Below, one piece after another: positions 1-7,356 of a DNA stretch of 64,000 bases (position 1 is its first letter; each line of letters opens with the position of its first letter). The notes under the pieces were generated by a model that searched no databases, was not told where the DNA came from, and saw nothing but the letters and a program-made list of their open reading frames with translations. The position numbers and the translations under genes were made by a program. Source of the stretch: Neisseria weaveri (GTDB lineage: Bacteria > Pseudomonadota > Gammaproteobacteria > Burkholderiales > Neisseriaceae); assembly GCF_900638685.1 (NCBI RefSeq), contig NZ_LR134533.1, positions 1,984,001 to 2,048,000 on the forward strand. The letters are read 5' to 3'.

Positions 1-43
1 AAATCGGGTCTATGTTGGTTTAAGAATGTTAGATAAGTAGCCG

Positions 44-77
44 ATAGGTAAGGTGGAGATATTCCTGCCTTACCTAT
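44..77. repeat. Short inverted repeat downstream of the Asp/Arg-rich lipoprotein gene
   Basis: The arms ATAGGTAAGG (44-53) and CCTTACCTAT (68-77) are perfectly complementary across a 14-base loop. It lies just past the stop codon of the minus-strand lipoprotein gene, so it could act as a transcription terminator or mRNA-stabilising hairpin. No T-run follows on either strand, so intrinsic termination is uncertain. Confidence 0.4.
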
Positions 78-103
78 GGAGTGATCAATACAGGCCGGTG
101 ATG

Positions 104-418
104 TTAGTCGTCGCGGTCTCGGTCTTTATTGCGTTTGCGTCGATCGTCATCGCGATCGTCATCATTGTCGCGGTCTCGGCGGTCGTTTCTGTCGTTATCG
201 CGGTCGTCATCGTCGTCACGGTCTCGGCGGTCGCTTCTATCGTTATCACGATCATCGTCGCGGTCGTTATCTCTGTCGTTGTCTCGGCGGTCGTCGCTGT
301 CGCGTTCGTATTTTTGACCGCGTTCGCTGCGGTCGTTGTCTTCGTCGCCGAATCCGCAAGCGTTCAGGCTGAGGGCGGCGGTGAGGGCAAGAAGCAGTAA
401 TTTAATGTTTTGTTTCAT
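104..418 (-). CDS. Asp/Arg-rich low-complexity lipoprotein
   Basis: The 104-residue product begins with a typical lipoprotein signal peptide: a Lys near the N-terminus, a hydrophobic stretch, and the lipobox LNAC with the modified Cys at about residue 21. After the lipobox almost every residue is Asp, Arg, Asn or Lys, with recurring DRDND and DRRDRD patterns. The DNA shows a matching imperfect repeat: GTCTCGGCGG occurs at about 173, 221 and 281. A purine-rich GGA lies about 10 bases before the ATG. The mature part is predicted to be disordered and strongly mixed-charge, held to a membrane by lipid. I recognise no family and the function is unknown. Ion, polyanion or cell-wall binding would be guesses. 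The plus-strand reading of the same repeat is a Val/Ile-rich shadow. Confidence 0.75.
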   Translation of the reverse strand: MKQNIKLLLLALTAALSLNACGFGDEDNDRSERGQKYERDSDDRRDNDRDNDRDDDRDNDRSDRRDRDDDDDRDNDRNDRRDRDNDDDRDDDRRKRNKDRDRDD

Positions 419-574
419 GGTTTTTTCCGTTGTGTTGGCGTGTGGAATGATGAATCCGTTATTTTGAAAGTTATGGATTCGGTTGCTTAGGATTATAAGG
501 GTAAGCGGCGGTATGTGATATATAAATATTTATCGGTGTTTTTTATACTGTGTATGGAAAGGCCGTCTGAAAAA

Positions 575-603
575 CAGGCCGTCTGAAAATTTCAGACGGC
601 CTG
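575..603. terminator. Uptake-sequence inverted pair
   Basis: Two uptake sequences in opposite orientation form a perfect 13-bp stem (AGGCCGTCTGAAA/TTTCAGACGGCCT plus flanking C/G). A third copy lies at 560-571. The rest of the 419-710 gap holds no convincing gene. The hairpin sits beyond the tRNA-Asn terminator and upstream of the lipoprotein gene, so it may serve as back-up termination or uptake signal only. Confidence 0.6.
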
Positions 604-710
604 TTGCTTGGGTGTGTGAGGGTTAAGTGGTTGTTGATGGAAATATCAGTATGAAACCATGCAGGTTGGGGTGCCGGTGTTTTTATCATAAACGGCTGAT
701 AGAAAAGGAA

Positions 711-736
711 AAAGCCTAAGCGTTTGCTTAGGCTTT
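711..736 (-). terminator. Rho-independent terminator of tRNA-Asn
   Basis: An 11-bp perfect stem (AAAGCCTAAGC/GCTTAGGCTTT) with a 4-base loop is followed on the minus strand by TTTTTCC. It starts only 8 bases after the CCA end of the tRNA gene. Confidence 0.85.
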
Positions 737-743
737 TAAAATC

Positions 744-819
744 TGGCTCCCCGACCTGGGCTCGAACCAGGGACCTGCGGATTAACAGTCCGTCGCTCTA
801 CCGACTGAGCTATCGGGGA
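744..819 (-). tRNA. tRNA-Asn (anticodon GTT)
   Basis: The 76-base minus-strand sequence folds into a standard cloverleaf. The acceptor stem is TCCCCGA/TCGGGGA and CCA is encoded. The D-loop contains AGTCGGTAGA, the anticodon loop is CTGTTAA with anticodon GTT, and the T-arm contains GGTTCGAGCC. The sequence closely resembles bacterial tRNA-Asn. It stands alone between its own consensus promoter and a strong terminator, so it is a single-gene transcription unit. Confidence 0.97.
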
Positions 820-829
820 AGAAGTGAGC

Positions 830-857
830 ATTATATATTTTGACGGATTTTTGTCAA
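830..857 (-). promoter_or_regulatory. Consensus sigma-70 promoter for tRNA-Asn
   Basis: Read on the minus strand, a perfect -35 box TTGACA (857-852) and a perfect -10 box TATAAT (835-830) are separated by 16 bases. The tRNA 5' end begins 10 bases after the -10 box. A near-perfect promoter fits a strongly expressed stable RNA. Confidence 0.88.
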
Positions 858-904
858 TGCTTGTGAATAGGTATTTGAGGGTGTTTTATTTAGTTTTTTG
901 AATT

Positions 905-1465
905 TTAATTGAATTTAGTTTGCCTGTGTTTTTGTTGGTTGCGGTAAAAATAGGCGGGAAGCAGGTTTTTATTGCCGGGGTTACAGAAAAGGTTGTTTAA
1001 GGCTGTCTGAAAAGCCGGGAGATCGGGGGCGAGATGGGGGAGGTTTAAGTGTGTGGCGGCGTAGTAATAGGCGATAAAGTCGGCTTGCTGCTCCATGTTG
1101 AGTTGGGAGATGCAGCTGAGTTTTTTGGGGTTGGGATAGCGGTAGCAGCGTTGTCTGAAGTAGCCGCCGCGAAGGGCGGTGATTAAGCCGCCAAGCCAGG
1201 TTTTATAGCCGTTTTGGTATTGCCAGACATGGGTGATTTCGTGGATGAACCAGATGTGATAGTTTGCCTGTGCTTGGGTAAAGTCTTCGGGACAGTGTTG
1301 GGCGGGGAAATAGATGTGTCCGTTGGGTGAAACGGCTTGTTTGTGCCATGGAAAAAAAGGCAGGCCGCGATAGATTTTGATGCGTGTGTAGTCGAGGCCG
1401 TCTGAAAAAATCAGGCGTGCGGCTCGGATTTCGTTTTCTGTAAGTCTTCTCCAGCGTTTATTCAC
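905..1465 (-). CDS. Zincin-like hypothetical protein with HEITH motif
   Basis: I chose the GTG start at 1465 because AGGGA lies 8 bases upstream and the gene then overlaps the preceding DUF2062 gene by only 8 bases. A longer reading from TTG at 1546 would overlap by 89 bases. The 186-residue product carries HEITHVWQ, a HExxH zinc-metallopeptidase signature, with NMEQQADF further on supplying a plausible third zinc ligand. It has no signal peptide and no membrane span. It resembles the short 'Vgr-related' zincin-like proteins seen in Proteobacteria, but no substrate is known. An uptake sequence lies inside the coding region near 1398. It is probably cotranscribed with the DUF2062 gene. Confidence 0.75.
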   Translation of the reverse strand: MNKRWRRLTENEIRAARLIFSDGLDYTRIKIYRGLPFFPWHKQAVSPNGHIYFPAQHCPEDFTQAQANYHIWFIHEITHVWQYQNGYKTWLGGLITALRGGYFRQRCYRYPNPKKLSCISQLNMEQQADFIAYYYAATHLNLPHLAPDLPAFQTALNNLFCNPGNKNLLPAYFYRNQQKHRQTKFN

Positions 1466-1997
1466 GGTTTTCCCTGCGTTTTTTCCAGTGGTATAGGGTA
1501 TGGAGTTTCCAAATGCCGAGTACGGCGAAATAGCCGGTAATGGCAAGGGTGCTGCTTAATACGGGTACGCCGACGAGTAGGGGTTTGCCTGCGCCTAAGA
1601 GCCAATGCCAGGATTCTTGCAGGAATTGGCCGCTACTGAGCGAGGGAAAGGTAAGGGTGTCTGCGCTGTCGATGCCGAGTATGAATTTGCCGATTTTGTA
1701 GGCAAGGTAATATAGCGGCATATAGGTAAGGGGATTGGTGTAGAGTGTGGAGAATATGGCTAGCGGGAGGTTGGTGCGCACGAGATAGGCAACAATCAGG
1801 GCGCTGATCATTTGGGTGGGGCCGGGCATGAGGCCGCAAAATAAGCCGACGGCAACGGATAAGGCGGCCTGTCTGCGGTTGAGTGTCCAAAAATAGGGTT
1901 TGTCGAACATGGGCGCAAACGGTTTGGTCCAGCGAGACGAGAAGATTTGTTCGCGGTTGGGGAGTTTGTGGCGGTATGATTTTCGGTTGGCGGGCAT
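1458..1997 (-). CDS. DUF2062 integral membrane protein
   Basis: The 179-residue product contains the family core: GLFCGLMPGPTQM, then a hydrophobic span, then NLPLAIFSTLYTNPLTYMPLYYLAYKIG, with a final hydrophobic segment near residues 145-165. A basic N-terminal cytoplasmic stretch precedes the first span. DUF2062 proteins are small inner-membrane proteins of unknown function. Its 3' end overlaps the zincin-like gene, so the two form a minus-strand operon, divergent from aroD about 150 bases away. Confidence 0.85.
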   Translation of the reverse strand: MPANRKSYRHKLPNREQIFSSRWTKPFAPMFDKPYFWTLNRRQAALSVAVGLFCGLMPGPTQMISALIVAYLVRTNLPLAIFSTLYTNPLTYMPLYYLAYKIGKFILGIDSADTLTFPSLSSGQFLQESWHWLLGAGKPLLVGVPVLSSTLAITGYFAVLGIWKLHTLYHWKKRRENRE

Positions 1998-2143
1998 GGT
2001 GTTGTTTGTTGTGTGTGGTTTGCTTGGGGATATGGTTGCTTTTCCGGTATTTTAAAGTGCGGTTTGCGGCTTGTTCACAATCGGGGGGATAACCGATATG
2101 ATGGGACTCTTTTAAACTTGGTTTTTCGGTTGGTAGGGAAAAG

Positions 2144-2917
2144 ATGGAAATGAATCGTGTGTCTGTGCGGAATGTGGTTTTGGGTGAGGGTAAGCCTAAG
2201 GTGTGTGTGCCTTTGGTGGCGCGGACCGAAGGGGAGTTGACGGAGCAGCTGAAAAGTTTGGCCGGATTAAATTTCGATGTGTTGGAGTTTCGGGCTGATT
2301 TTTTGGATAGGGTGGAAGAAACCGGTTTTGTGTTGGCATGTTGCCGTTTGATTCGGAATGCGTTACCTGATGTGCCGTTGCTGTTTACGTTTCGGCGTGT
2401 CGAGGAGGGGGGCGAACATCCTTTAGAATCGGCAGCGTATTTCGGATTGCTGCACCAAGTGGCGGAATCGGGCTTGGCGGACTTGCTGGATGTCGAGTTG
2501 TTTACGGATGAGGCGCGTATTGCGGAAATCGTCTCGGCGGCACGGCAGCATGGTGTGAAAGTGGTTTTGTGCAACCATGACTTTGATAAAACGCCGCCTA
2601 AAGATGAAATTGTGCGTCGTTTGCGCAGAATGCAGGATTTGGGTGCGGATATTTGCAAAATTGCGGTCATGCCGCATTCGGCAGCGGATGTGTTGGTGTT
2701 GCTGGAGGCAACGCAGATGATGTTCAACTGTTTCGCCAAGCAGCCTTTGGTAACGATGTCGATGGGACGTTTGGGGATGGTGAGCCGTTTGTGCGGCGAA
2801 GTCTTCGGTTCAGCCATGACATTCGGGGCGGCAGGTAAAGCTTCTGCACCCGGCCAAGTGGCTTTGGACGATTTAAATCTGATTTTGGATGTGTTGTCTG
2901 ATAAAAAGGCCGTCTGA
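2144..2917 (+). CDS. aroD: 3-dehydroquinate dehydratase, type I
   Basis: Type I dehydroquinase catalyses the third step of the shikimate pathway, dehydrating 3-dehydroquinate through a Schiff base. The 257-residue length fits the family. EFRADF near residue 47 is the N-terminal substrate-binding signature. NHDFDKTP near 143 holds the catalytic His, and DICKIAVM near 170 holds the Schiff-base Lys. The C-terminal SMGRLGMVSR and FGAAGKASAPGQ motifs are also typical. The start used is the first ATG after an AAAAG purine run. The gene stands alone, ends in an uptake-sequence terminator, and is convergent with the phosphomannomutase gene. Confidence 0.95.
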   Translation: MEMNRVSVRNVVLGEGKPKVCVPLVARTEGELTEQLKSLAGLNFDVLEFRADFLDRVEETGFVLACCRLIRNALPDVPLLFTFRRVEEGGEHPLESAAYFGLLHQVAESGLADLLDVELFTDEARIAEIVSAARQHGVKVVLCNHDFDKTPPKDEIVRRLRRMQDLGADICKIAVMPHSAADVLVLLEATQMMFNCFAKQPLVTMSMGRLGMVSRLCGEVFGSAMTFGAAGKASAPGQVALDDLNLILDVLSDKKAV

Positions 2918-2933
2918 AAATTTCAGACGGCCT
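2907..2933. terminator. Bidirectional uptake-sequence terminator
   Basis: An inverted pair of uptake sequences forms a 13-bp stem between the convergent genes aroD and pgm. It starts within the last codons of aroD, so it probably ends both transcripts. Confidence 0.8.
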
Positions 2934-2957
2934 GTGAGAGATATGCTGGCAATGGAA

Positions 2958-4340
2958 TTATAAAGTCCAAGTTAAATCGGGATTGCTTTCAATCACTGCT
3001 TTAAATTGGTTTTGAATCCGCGCGATGGCTTCTTCGCTGTCGGCTTCAAAGCGCAGCACCAATACCGGCGTGGTGTTGGATGCGCGCATGAGGCCGAAGC
3101 CATCGGGGAATTCTACACGCAGGCCGTCGATGGTGATGATGTTTTCCGCGCCGTCGAAGCGGGCGGTTTGAGCCAATTCTTCAATCACTTTGTGGCCGTT
3201 GCTGCCTTCGGGTAAATCGATGTTCAGCTCGGGCGTGGAAATGCTTTGCGGCAAGGCATTCAGCACAGCGGAAGGGTTGTCGCCGGCGGAAAGGATTTCC
3301 AACAGGCGGCAGCCGGCGTAGAGGCCGTCGTCGAAGCCGAACCAGCGTTCTTTAAAGAATGTGTGTCCGCTCATTTCGCCGGCCAGTAGTGCGCCGTTTT
3401 TCTTCATGGATGATTTGATGAAGCTGTGGCCGGTTTTTTCCATAATCGGTTCGCCGCCGTGTTCTTTTACCCACGGGGTCAGCAGGCGGGTGGATTTCAC
3501 GTCGAAAATCACTTTTGCGCCGGGATTGCGGCTTAACACGTCTTGGGCAAACAGCATCAGTTGGCGGTCGGGGTAAATGATGTTGCCTTCTTTGGTAACC
3601 ACACCCAATCGGTCGCCGTCGCCGTCGAAAGCAATGCCGATTTCCGCGTTGCCGGTTTTCAGTTCGTTAATCACATCTTGCAGGTTTTTCGGTTTGGCAG
3701 GGTCGGGATGGTGGTTGGGGAAAGTGCCGTCCACATCGCAGAAAAGCTCTGTTACGGTACAGCCGAGGGCGCGGTATAAATCGCCTGCATATGCTCCGGC
3801 TACACCGTTGCCGGCATCGATGACGATGTTCATCGGGCGTTTGAGTTTAATGTGGCCGACGATATGGTTACGGTATTCGGCAGAGATGTCTTTTTCGGTA
3901 ACTTTTCCTTTGAGGCCGTCTGAAACAAAACGTTTGTTTTCAATGGTGGCCAGCAGCTCTTGAATGGCCTCGCCTGCCAGCGTGTCGCCGCCGAGCATCA
4001 TTTTGAAGCCGTTATAGTCGGGCGGGTTGTGGCTGCCGGTAATCATCACGCCGCTGCCTTCGCATTCGCGGATGGCGGCAAAATAGAGCATAGGCGTGGC
4101 AACCATGCCGACGTTCAATACATCTACGTCGCTTTCGGTTAAGCCTTTTGAAATGCTTTCCATCAGTTTGGGGCCGCTTAAACGACCATCGCGTCCCAAA
4201 GCAATTTTTTTGATGCCTTTTTCGGCTGCTTTGGCCGCAATGGCTTTGCCGATTAAGTAGGCTGCTTCTTTGGTGAGGGTTTTGCCGACGATGCCGCGGA
4301 TGTCGTAGGCTTTGAAAATATCATGGGCGATGGTTGTCAT
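2958..4340 (-). CDS. pgm: Phosphomannomutase/phosphoglucomutase
   Basis: This 460-residue alpha-D-phosphohexomutase interconverts hexose 1- and 6-phosphates. In Neisseria this feeds the sugar nucleotides used for lipooligosaccharide. FKAYDIRG begins the N-terminal domain, TGSHNPPDYNG near residue 102 carries the phosphorylated active-site Ser, and DGDGDRLG near 240 is the Mg-binding loop. GEMSGH near 325 is the sugar-binding loop, and RASNTTP near 420 is the phosphate-binding loop. All four catalytic segments are present, so the enzyme should be active. It is the AlgC-type dual-specificity enzyme. An internal uptake sequence is coded near 3915. Confidence 0.93.
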   Translation of the reverse strand: MTTIAHDIFKAYDIRGIVGKTLTKEAAYLIGKAIAAKAAEKGIKKIALGRDGRLSGPKLMESISKGLTESDVDVLNVGMVATPMLYFAAIRECEGSGVMITGSHNPPDYNGFKMMLGGDTLAGEAIQELLATIENKRFVSDGLKGKVTEKDISAEYRNHIVGHIKLKRPMNIVIDAGNGVAGAYAGDLYRALGCTVTELFCDVDGTFPNHHPDPAKPKNLQDVINELKTGNAEIGIAFDGDGDRLGVVTKEGNIIYPDRQLMLFAQDVLSRNPGAKVIFDVKSTRLLTPWVKEHGGEPIMEKTGHSFIKSSMKKNGALLAGEMSGHTFFKERWFGFDDGLYAGCRLLEILSAGDNPSAVLNALPQSISTPELNIDLPEGSNGHKVIEELAQTARFDGAENIITIDGLRVEFPDGFGLMRASNTTPVLVLRFEADSEEAIARIQNQFKAVIESNPDLTWTL

Positions 4341-4641
4341 AAAAAATTCCGTATCTAAAATTTGTGTTGAAGGATTGGTTTTAAATCGACATCAGATACT
4401 GAACAGGTTTCTGTGTGGATTTTGTATGCTTGTTTTGATTGGTTTTATTTTTGCTGATGTATATAGTTTTGGTGATTACAATCACTAAATTTGAATAGGA
4501 AAGATTTTATCACATTGTAATTTTTCGATTGTATTTTCATTAGCGCATGGATTGGTACGCGCAGTTTCCGGCGTGCCGTTTTGTTTTCAGCTATGGGGAA
4601 AGCAAGGTATGATAACGCTCTCTCTACACCGGGATTCAGTT
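4341..4641. other. Divergent intergenic region between pgm and gshB
   Basis: About 300 bases without a supported gene. It is AT-rich on the pgm side. An open frame extends upstream of gshB from 4552 but lacks a ribosome-binding site and family similarity. A TATGAT hexamer at about 4606 could be a -10 box for gshB, but I see no good -35 partner. Confidence 0.4.
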
Positions 4642-5601
4642 ATGAACATTTTATTTATTGCCGACCCTTTGGCTTCGTTTAAAACCTATAAAGATACGAC
4701 TTATGTCATGATGAAAGAAATGGCACGGCGCGGATGGCGTTTGTCGCATACTTTGAGTAGCGGTTTGTCGGTTGCAAACGGCCGGGTAACCGCATTGGCG
4801 GCACCGTTCGAATTTGTCGGTGCGAAAGATGATTATGATAAGGATTGGTTTGTTGCCGCCGATTCTTTTCAGACGGCCTTAACGGATTATGATGCGGTTA
4901 TCATGCGTACGGATCCGCCTTTCGATATGCAGTATTTATATGCAACGCAACTGTTAACGCTGGCCGCAGAGCAGGGGGCGAAAGTGTTTAACAGTGGTCA
5001 GGCAATGCGTGATTTTAATGAAAAATTGGCTATTTTGAATTTCAGCCAATTTACCGCTCCGACTTTGGTGTCGACACGTTCGCAGGAGGTACGTGCATTT
5101 TTACAGCAGCACGGTGACATTATTGTGAAGCCGTTGGATGGCATGGGCGGTATGGGCATTTTCAGGTTGAGGGAAGATGACCCGAACATCGGCAGTATTT
5201 TGGAAACACTGATGCGTTTGGATACCAAAACGATTATGGCGCAGCGCTATATTCCTGAGATTGTGAAAGGAGACAAGCGTATTTTGGTTATCGGAGGCAA
5301 GGTTGTGTCTTTTGCTTTGGCTAGGATTCCGCAAGGCGGCGAAACACGGGGCAATCTGGCTGCAGGCGGGCGTGGTGTGGCTCAGGAATTGAGTGGCAGA
5401 GATCGGGAAATTGCAGAGTCTTTGGCGCCGGAATTGAAGCGCAGGGGCATTTTGTTGGCCGGTTTGGATGTGATCGGCGATTATTTGACCGAAGTCAATG
5501 TAACCAGCCCAACCGGTTTTCAAGAAATTATGAAGCAGAAAGGTTTTGATGTGGCTGCCGTATTTGCCGATGCTGTGGCTGAGTGGTCAAAGGCGCATTA
5601 A
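4642..5601 (+). CDS. gshB: Glutathione synthetase
   Basis: GshB joins gamma-glutamylcysteine and glycine with ATP hydrolysis, the last step of glutathione synthesis in the cytosol. The ATG at 4642 fits family start MNILFIADP and has GGGA about 10 bases upstream, giving 319 residues, the usual length. The ATP-grasp fold is visible: [12 protein letters not shown] near 160 is the phosphate-binding loop, AQRYIPEI near 200 is the substrate region, and [11 protein letters not shown] near 285 holds metal-binding Asn. Its TAA stop overlaps the ATG of the first dgkA gene (TAATG), so translational coupling is likely. Confidence 0.95.
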   Translation: MNILFIADPLASFKTYKDTTYVMMKEMARRGWRLSHTLSSGLSVANGRVTALAAPFEFVGAKDDYDKDWFVAADSFQTALTDYDAVIMRTDPPFDMQYLYATQLLTLAAEQGAKVFNSGQAMRDFNEKLAILNFSQFTAPTLVSTRSQEVRAFLQQHGDIIVKPLDGMGGMGIFRLREDDPNIGSILETLMRLDTKTIMAQRYIPEIVKGDKRILVIGGKVVSFALARIPQGGETRGNLAAGGRGVAQELSGRDREIAESLAPELKRRGILLAGLDVIGDYLTEVNVTSPTGFQEIMKQKGFDVAAVFADAVAEWSKAH

Positions 5602-5987
5602 TGGACAGGCCTGAAACTTATGCGGAAAGCATGAAGGGTAAAACAGGTGTAAAGCGTATTGCTGCCGCTTTGAAATATTCGGCCGACGGTATCCGTGCCG
5701 CCTGCCAAGAGCAGGGGTTCAGACAGCTGTTATGGATTCATGCCGTTTTAATGCTTTGCCTTTTTTTCGCCGGTTTTACTTTGCCGGTTAAGATGGTGTT
5801 GATTTTGGTTTCCGCATTGTCGATAGTGATCGAATTGGTAAATACGGGTATAGAGGCAGCAGTCGATCATACTTCGCAAGAAATGCATGTTTTGGCGAAG
5901 AAAGCGAAAGATGTCGGTTCGGCTGCGCAATATGTAACGCTGGCTGTGGTTGCGCTGTTATGGTTGGTGGCGTGGGTAGGAAGTTGA
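5601..5987 (+). CDS. dgkA: Diacylglycerol kinase, copy 1
   Basis: This 128-residue trimeric inner-membrane enzyme phosphorylates diacylglycerol to phosphatidate, recycling lipid released by envelope glycan and phosphoethanolamine transfer. Family features are RIAAALKYSADG near 20 (amphipathic helix), a first span near 47-64, and the catalytic segment ELVNTGIEAAVD near 82 with its conserved Glu and Asn residues. Two further spans follow. The start is the ATG overlapping the gshB stop. An upstream in-frame GTG would lie inside gshB. It is followed after 3 bases by a second dgkA. Confidence 0.9.
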   Translation: MDRPETYAESMKGKTGVKRIAAALKYSADGIRAACQEQGFRQLLWIHAVLMLCLFFAGFTLPVKMVLILVSALSIVIELVNTGIEAAVDHTSQEMHVLAKKAKDVGSAAQYVTLAVVALLWLVAWVGS

Positions 5988-5990
5988 GAG

Positions 5991-6395
5991 ATGGAAGACA
6001 AGCATTTTGCCGAACAGGTAAAAGGGAAAAGGGGATTAACCAGAATCCGCAATGCGTTTGGTTATTCGAAAGACGGCTTGAGTGCCGCTTACCGTCATGA
6101 AGATGCTTTCAGACAGTTGGCATGGTTAAACGGTATATTGCTGGTGTTGATGTTTGTTTTGGATTTCGGGCCGGCAACGAGAATGATGTTGTTGACGGCA
6201 TCGTTTATTACATTGATTACCGAACTGATCAATACTGCTATTGAAGCGGCAGTTGACCATACTTCCAAAGCCAAGCATGAATTGGCAAAGCGTGCGAAAG
6301 ATGCCGCATCGGCCGCCCAGCTGCTTGCTTCGGTTTTATTGGCGGTTTTATGGTTGCTGGCATTGTGGCGCGAATATGGTTTGAATTTGTTTTAA
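5991..6395 (+). CDS. Diacylglycerol kinase, copy 2 (tandem paralogue)
   Basis: The 134-residue product has the same architecture as the preceding gene: a basic amphipathic N-terminus (TRIRNAFGYSKDG), three hydrophobic spans and the catalytic motif ELINTAIEAAVDHTSK. The two proteins share the catalytic core almost residue for residue but differ in the first span and at the C-terminus. This points to an old duplication rather than a recent copy. Only 3 bases separate the genes, so they are cotranscribed with gshB. Both look catalytically intact. DgkA is a homotrimer, so mixed trimers are conceivable. Confidence 0.88.
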   Translation: MEDKHFAEQVKGKRGLTRIRNAFGYSKDGLSAAYRHEDAFRQLAWLNGILLVLMFVLDFGPATRMMLLTASFITLITELINTAIEAAVDHTSKAKHELAKRAKDAASAAQLLASVLLAVLWLLALWREYGLNLF

Positions 6396-6540
6396 GTCAA
6401 TAAAACTCTATCGGTGTTAGGTATGATGGGGGAAAGTATCGGTTTTTCCCGATATTGCCGTATTTTGTTTTAATCAAACAGATGTTAAAACGGTATTGAA
6501 GATTCAAATTTTTTGGTAACGAAATGAAAGGATGTATGAA

Positions 6541-7026
6541 ATGAAAAAATTACTGGCTGCAGTTTTGTTAACCGGTTTTTGGCAGGCAGCATCGGCTTCC
6601 GGTATGGATATCGATCATCCTTGGGCACGTGCTACCGTTGAAGGCATGAGCATGGGCGGAGTGTTTTTGACCATTGAAAATGAAACCAAACAAGATGATG
6701 TATTGGTTGCGGCGTCTTCTCCCGTCAGCCAAAAAGTGGAGCTGCACAACCACATCAACGATAACGGCGTGATGCGTATGCGTGAGGTTGAGGGCGGTAT
6801 TCCTTTGCCTAAAGGCCAAAAAGTTATGCTGAAACCGGGCAGCTACCATGTGATGCTGATGGGTTTGAAAAAGCCTTTAAAAGTAGGCGATGAATTTCCG
6901 TTAACCTTGAAATTCAAAAATGCCCAAGCAAAAACGGTAACGGTTGAAGTGGAGAATGCACCGAAGGGAATGAAACATGGCCATGATCATCACGGTCACA
7001 GCCATGATCACGACCATACCCATTAA
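6541..7026 (+). CDS. Periplasmic copper chaperone PCu(A)C with His-rich tail
   Basis: The 161-residue product has a Sec signal peptide (MKKLLAAVLLTGF, cleavage near ASA-S at about 20) and a DUF461/PCu(A)C domain. The copper ligands are visible as HNHINDNGVMRM followed by YHVMLMGL, matching the family pattern of one His and Met pair followed by a second. The last 16 residues are mostly His, Gly and Asp. Homologues deliver Cu(I) to cbb3 oxidase or, in pathogenic Neisseria (AccA), to nitrite reductase AniA. I chose the second ATG because AAAGGA lies at the right distance. An alternative start lies 9 bases upstream. Confidence 0.9.
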   Translation: MKKLLAAVLLTGFWQAASASGMDIDHPWARATVEGMSMGGVFLTIENETKQDDVLVAASSPVSQKVELHNHINDNGVMRMREVEGGIPLPKGQKVMLKPGSYHVMLMGLKKPLKVGDEFPLTLKFKNAQAKTVTVEVENAPKGMKHGHDHHGHSHDHDHTH

Positions 7027-7224
7027 GTTGAAAAAAATTTTGGTGAAATATTCGGACTAGAATATAGATTTTTTACGACAGAATCGAAACAGGTTTTTGG
7101 TTATTAACCGCCGTCATAATGGTGTTTTAATAAACAAAAGCCTGTTTGTTTTTTGTTATTCCGCTTATCTTAAATTAGCGGTATACAGATGTTCAGATTG
7201 AAATGCGGAGAGTAAATAAAAATA

Positions 7225-7256
7225 AAAAGGACGTCTGAAATTTTCAGACGGCCTTT
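7225..7256. terminator. Uptake-sequence-type terminator with one degenerate arm
   Basis: The arms AAAGGACGTCTGAAA and TTTCAGACGGCCTTT pair with a single mismatch. The left uptake sequence is altered at one base (GGACGTCTGAA). It lies about 200 bases after the copper chaperone gene. The rest of the 7027-7356 gap is AT-rich and shows no supported gene. Confidence 0.65.
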
Positions 7257-7356
7257 CTGTTCAATTATCCGTTTATATAACAATATTTCGATGATGCCTA
7301 ATATTGTTTACAATTGGTTTTCGTAAAAAACAAAAAAATGTGAAATAGAGGAAAGT

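Noticed and set aside
53..400. Plus-strand 115-codon Val/Ile/Ala-rich frame opposite the Asp/Arg lipoprotein
   Set aside because: It is the antisense reading of a GAC/CGN repeat. It has no ribosome-binding site, while the minus strand has a lipoprotein signal peptide and a good start.
1633..2817. Long 394-codon minus-strand frame over aroD and the DUF2062 gene
   Set aside because: It overlaps two well-supported genes in other frames and shows no family motif.
4552..4641. Upstream extension of glutathione synthetase
   Set aside because: The 30 extra codons do not match the family start, and the ATG at 4642 has a better ribosome-binding site.
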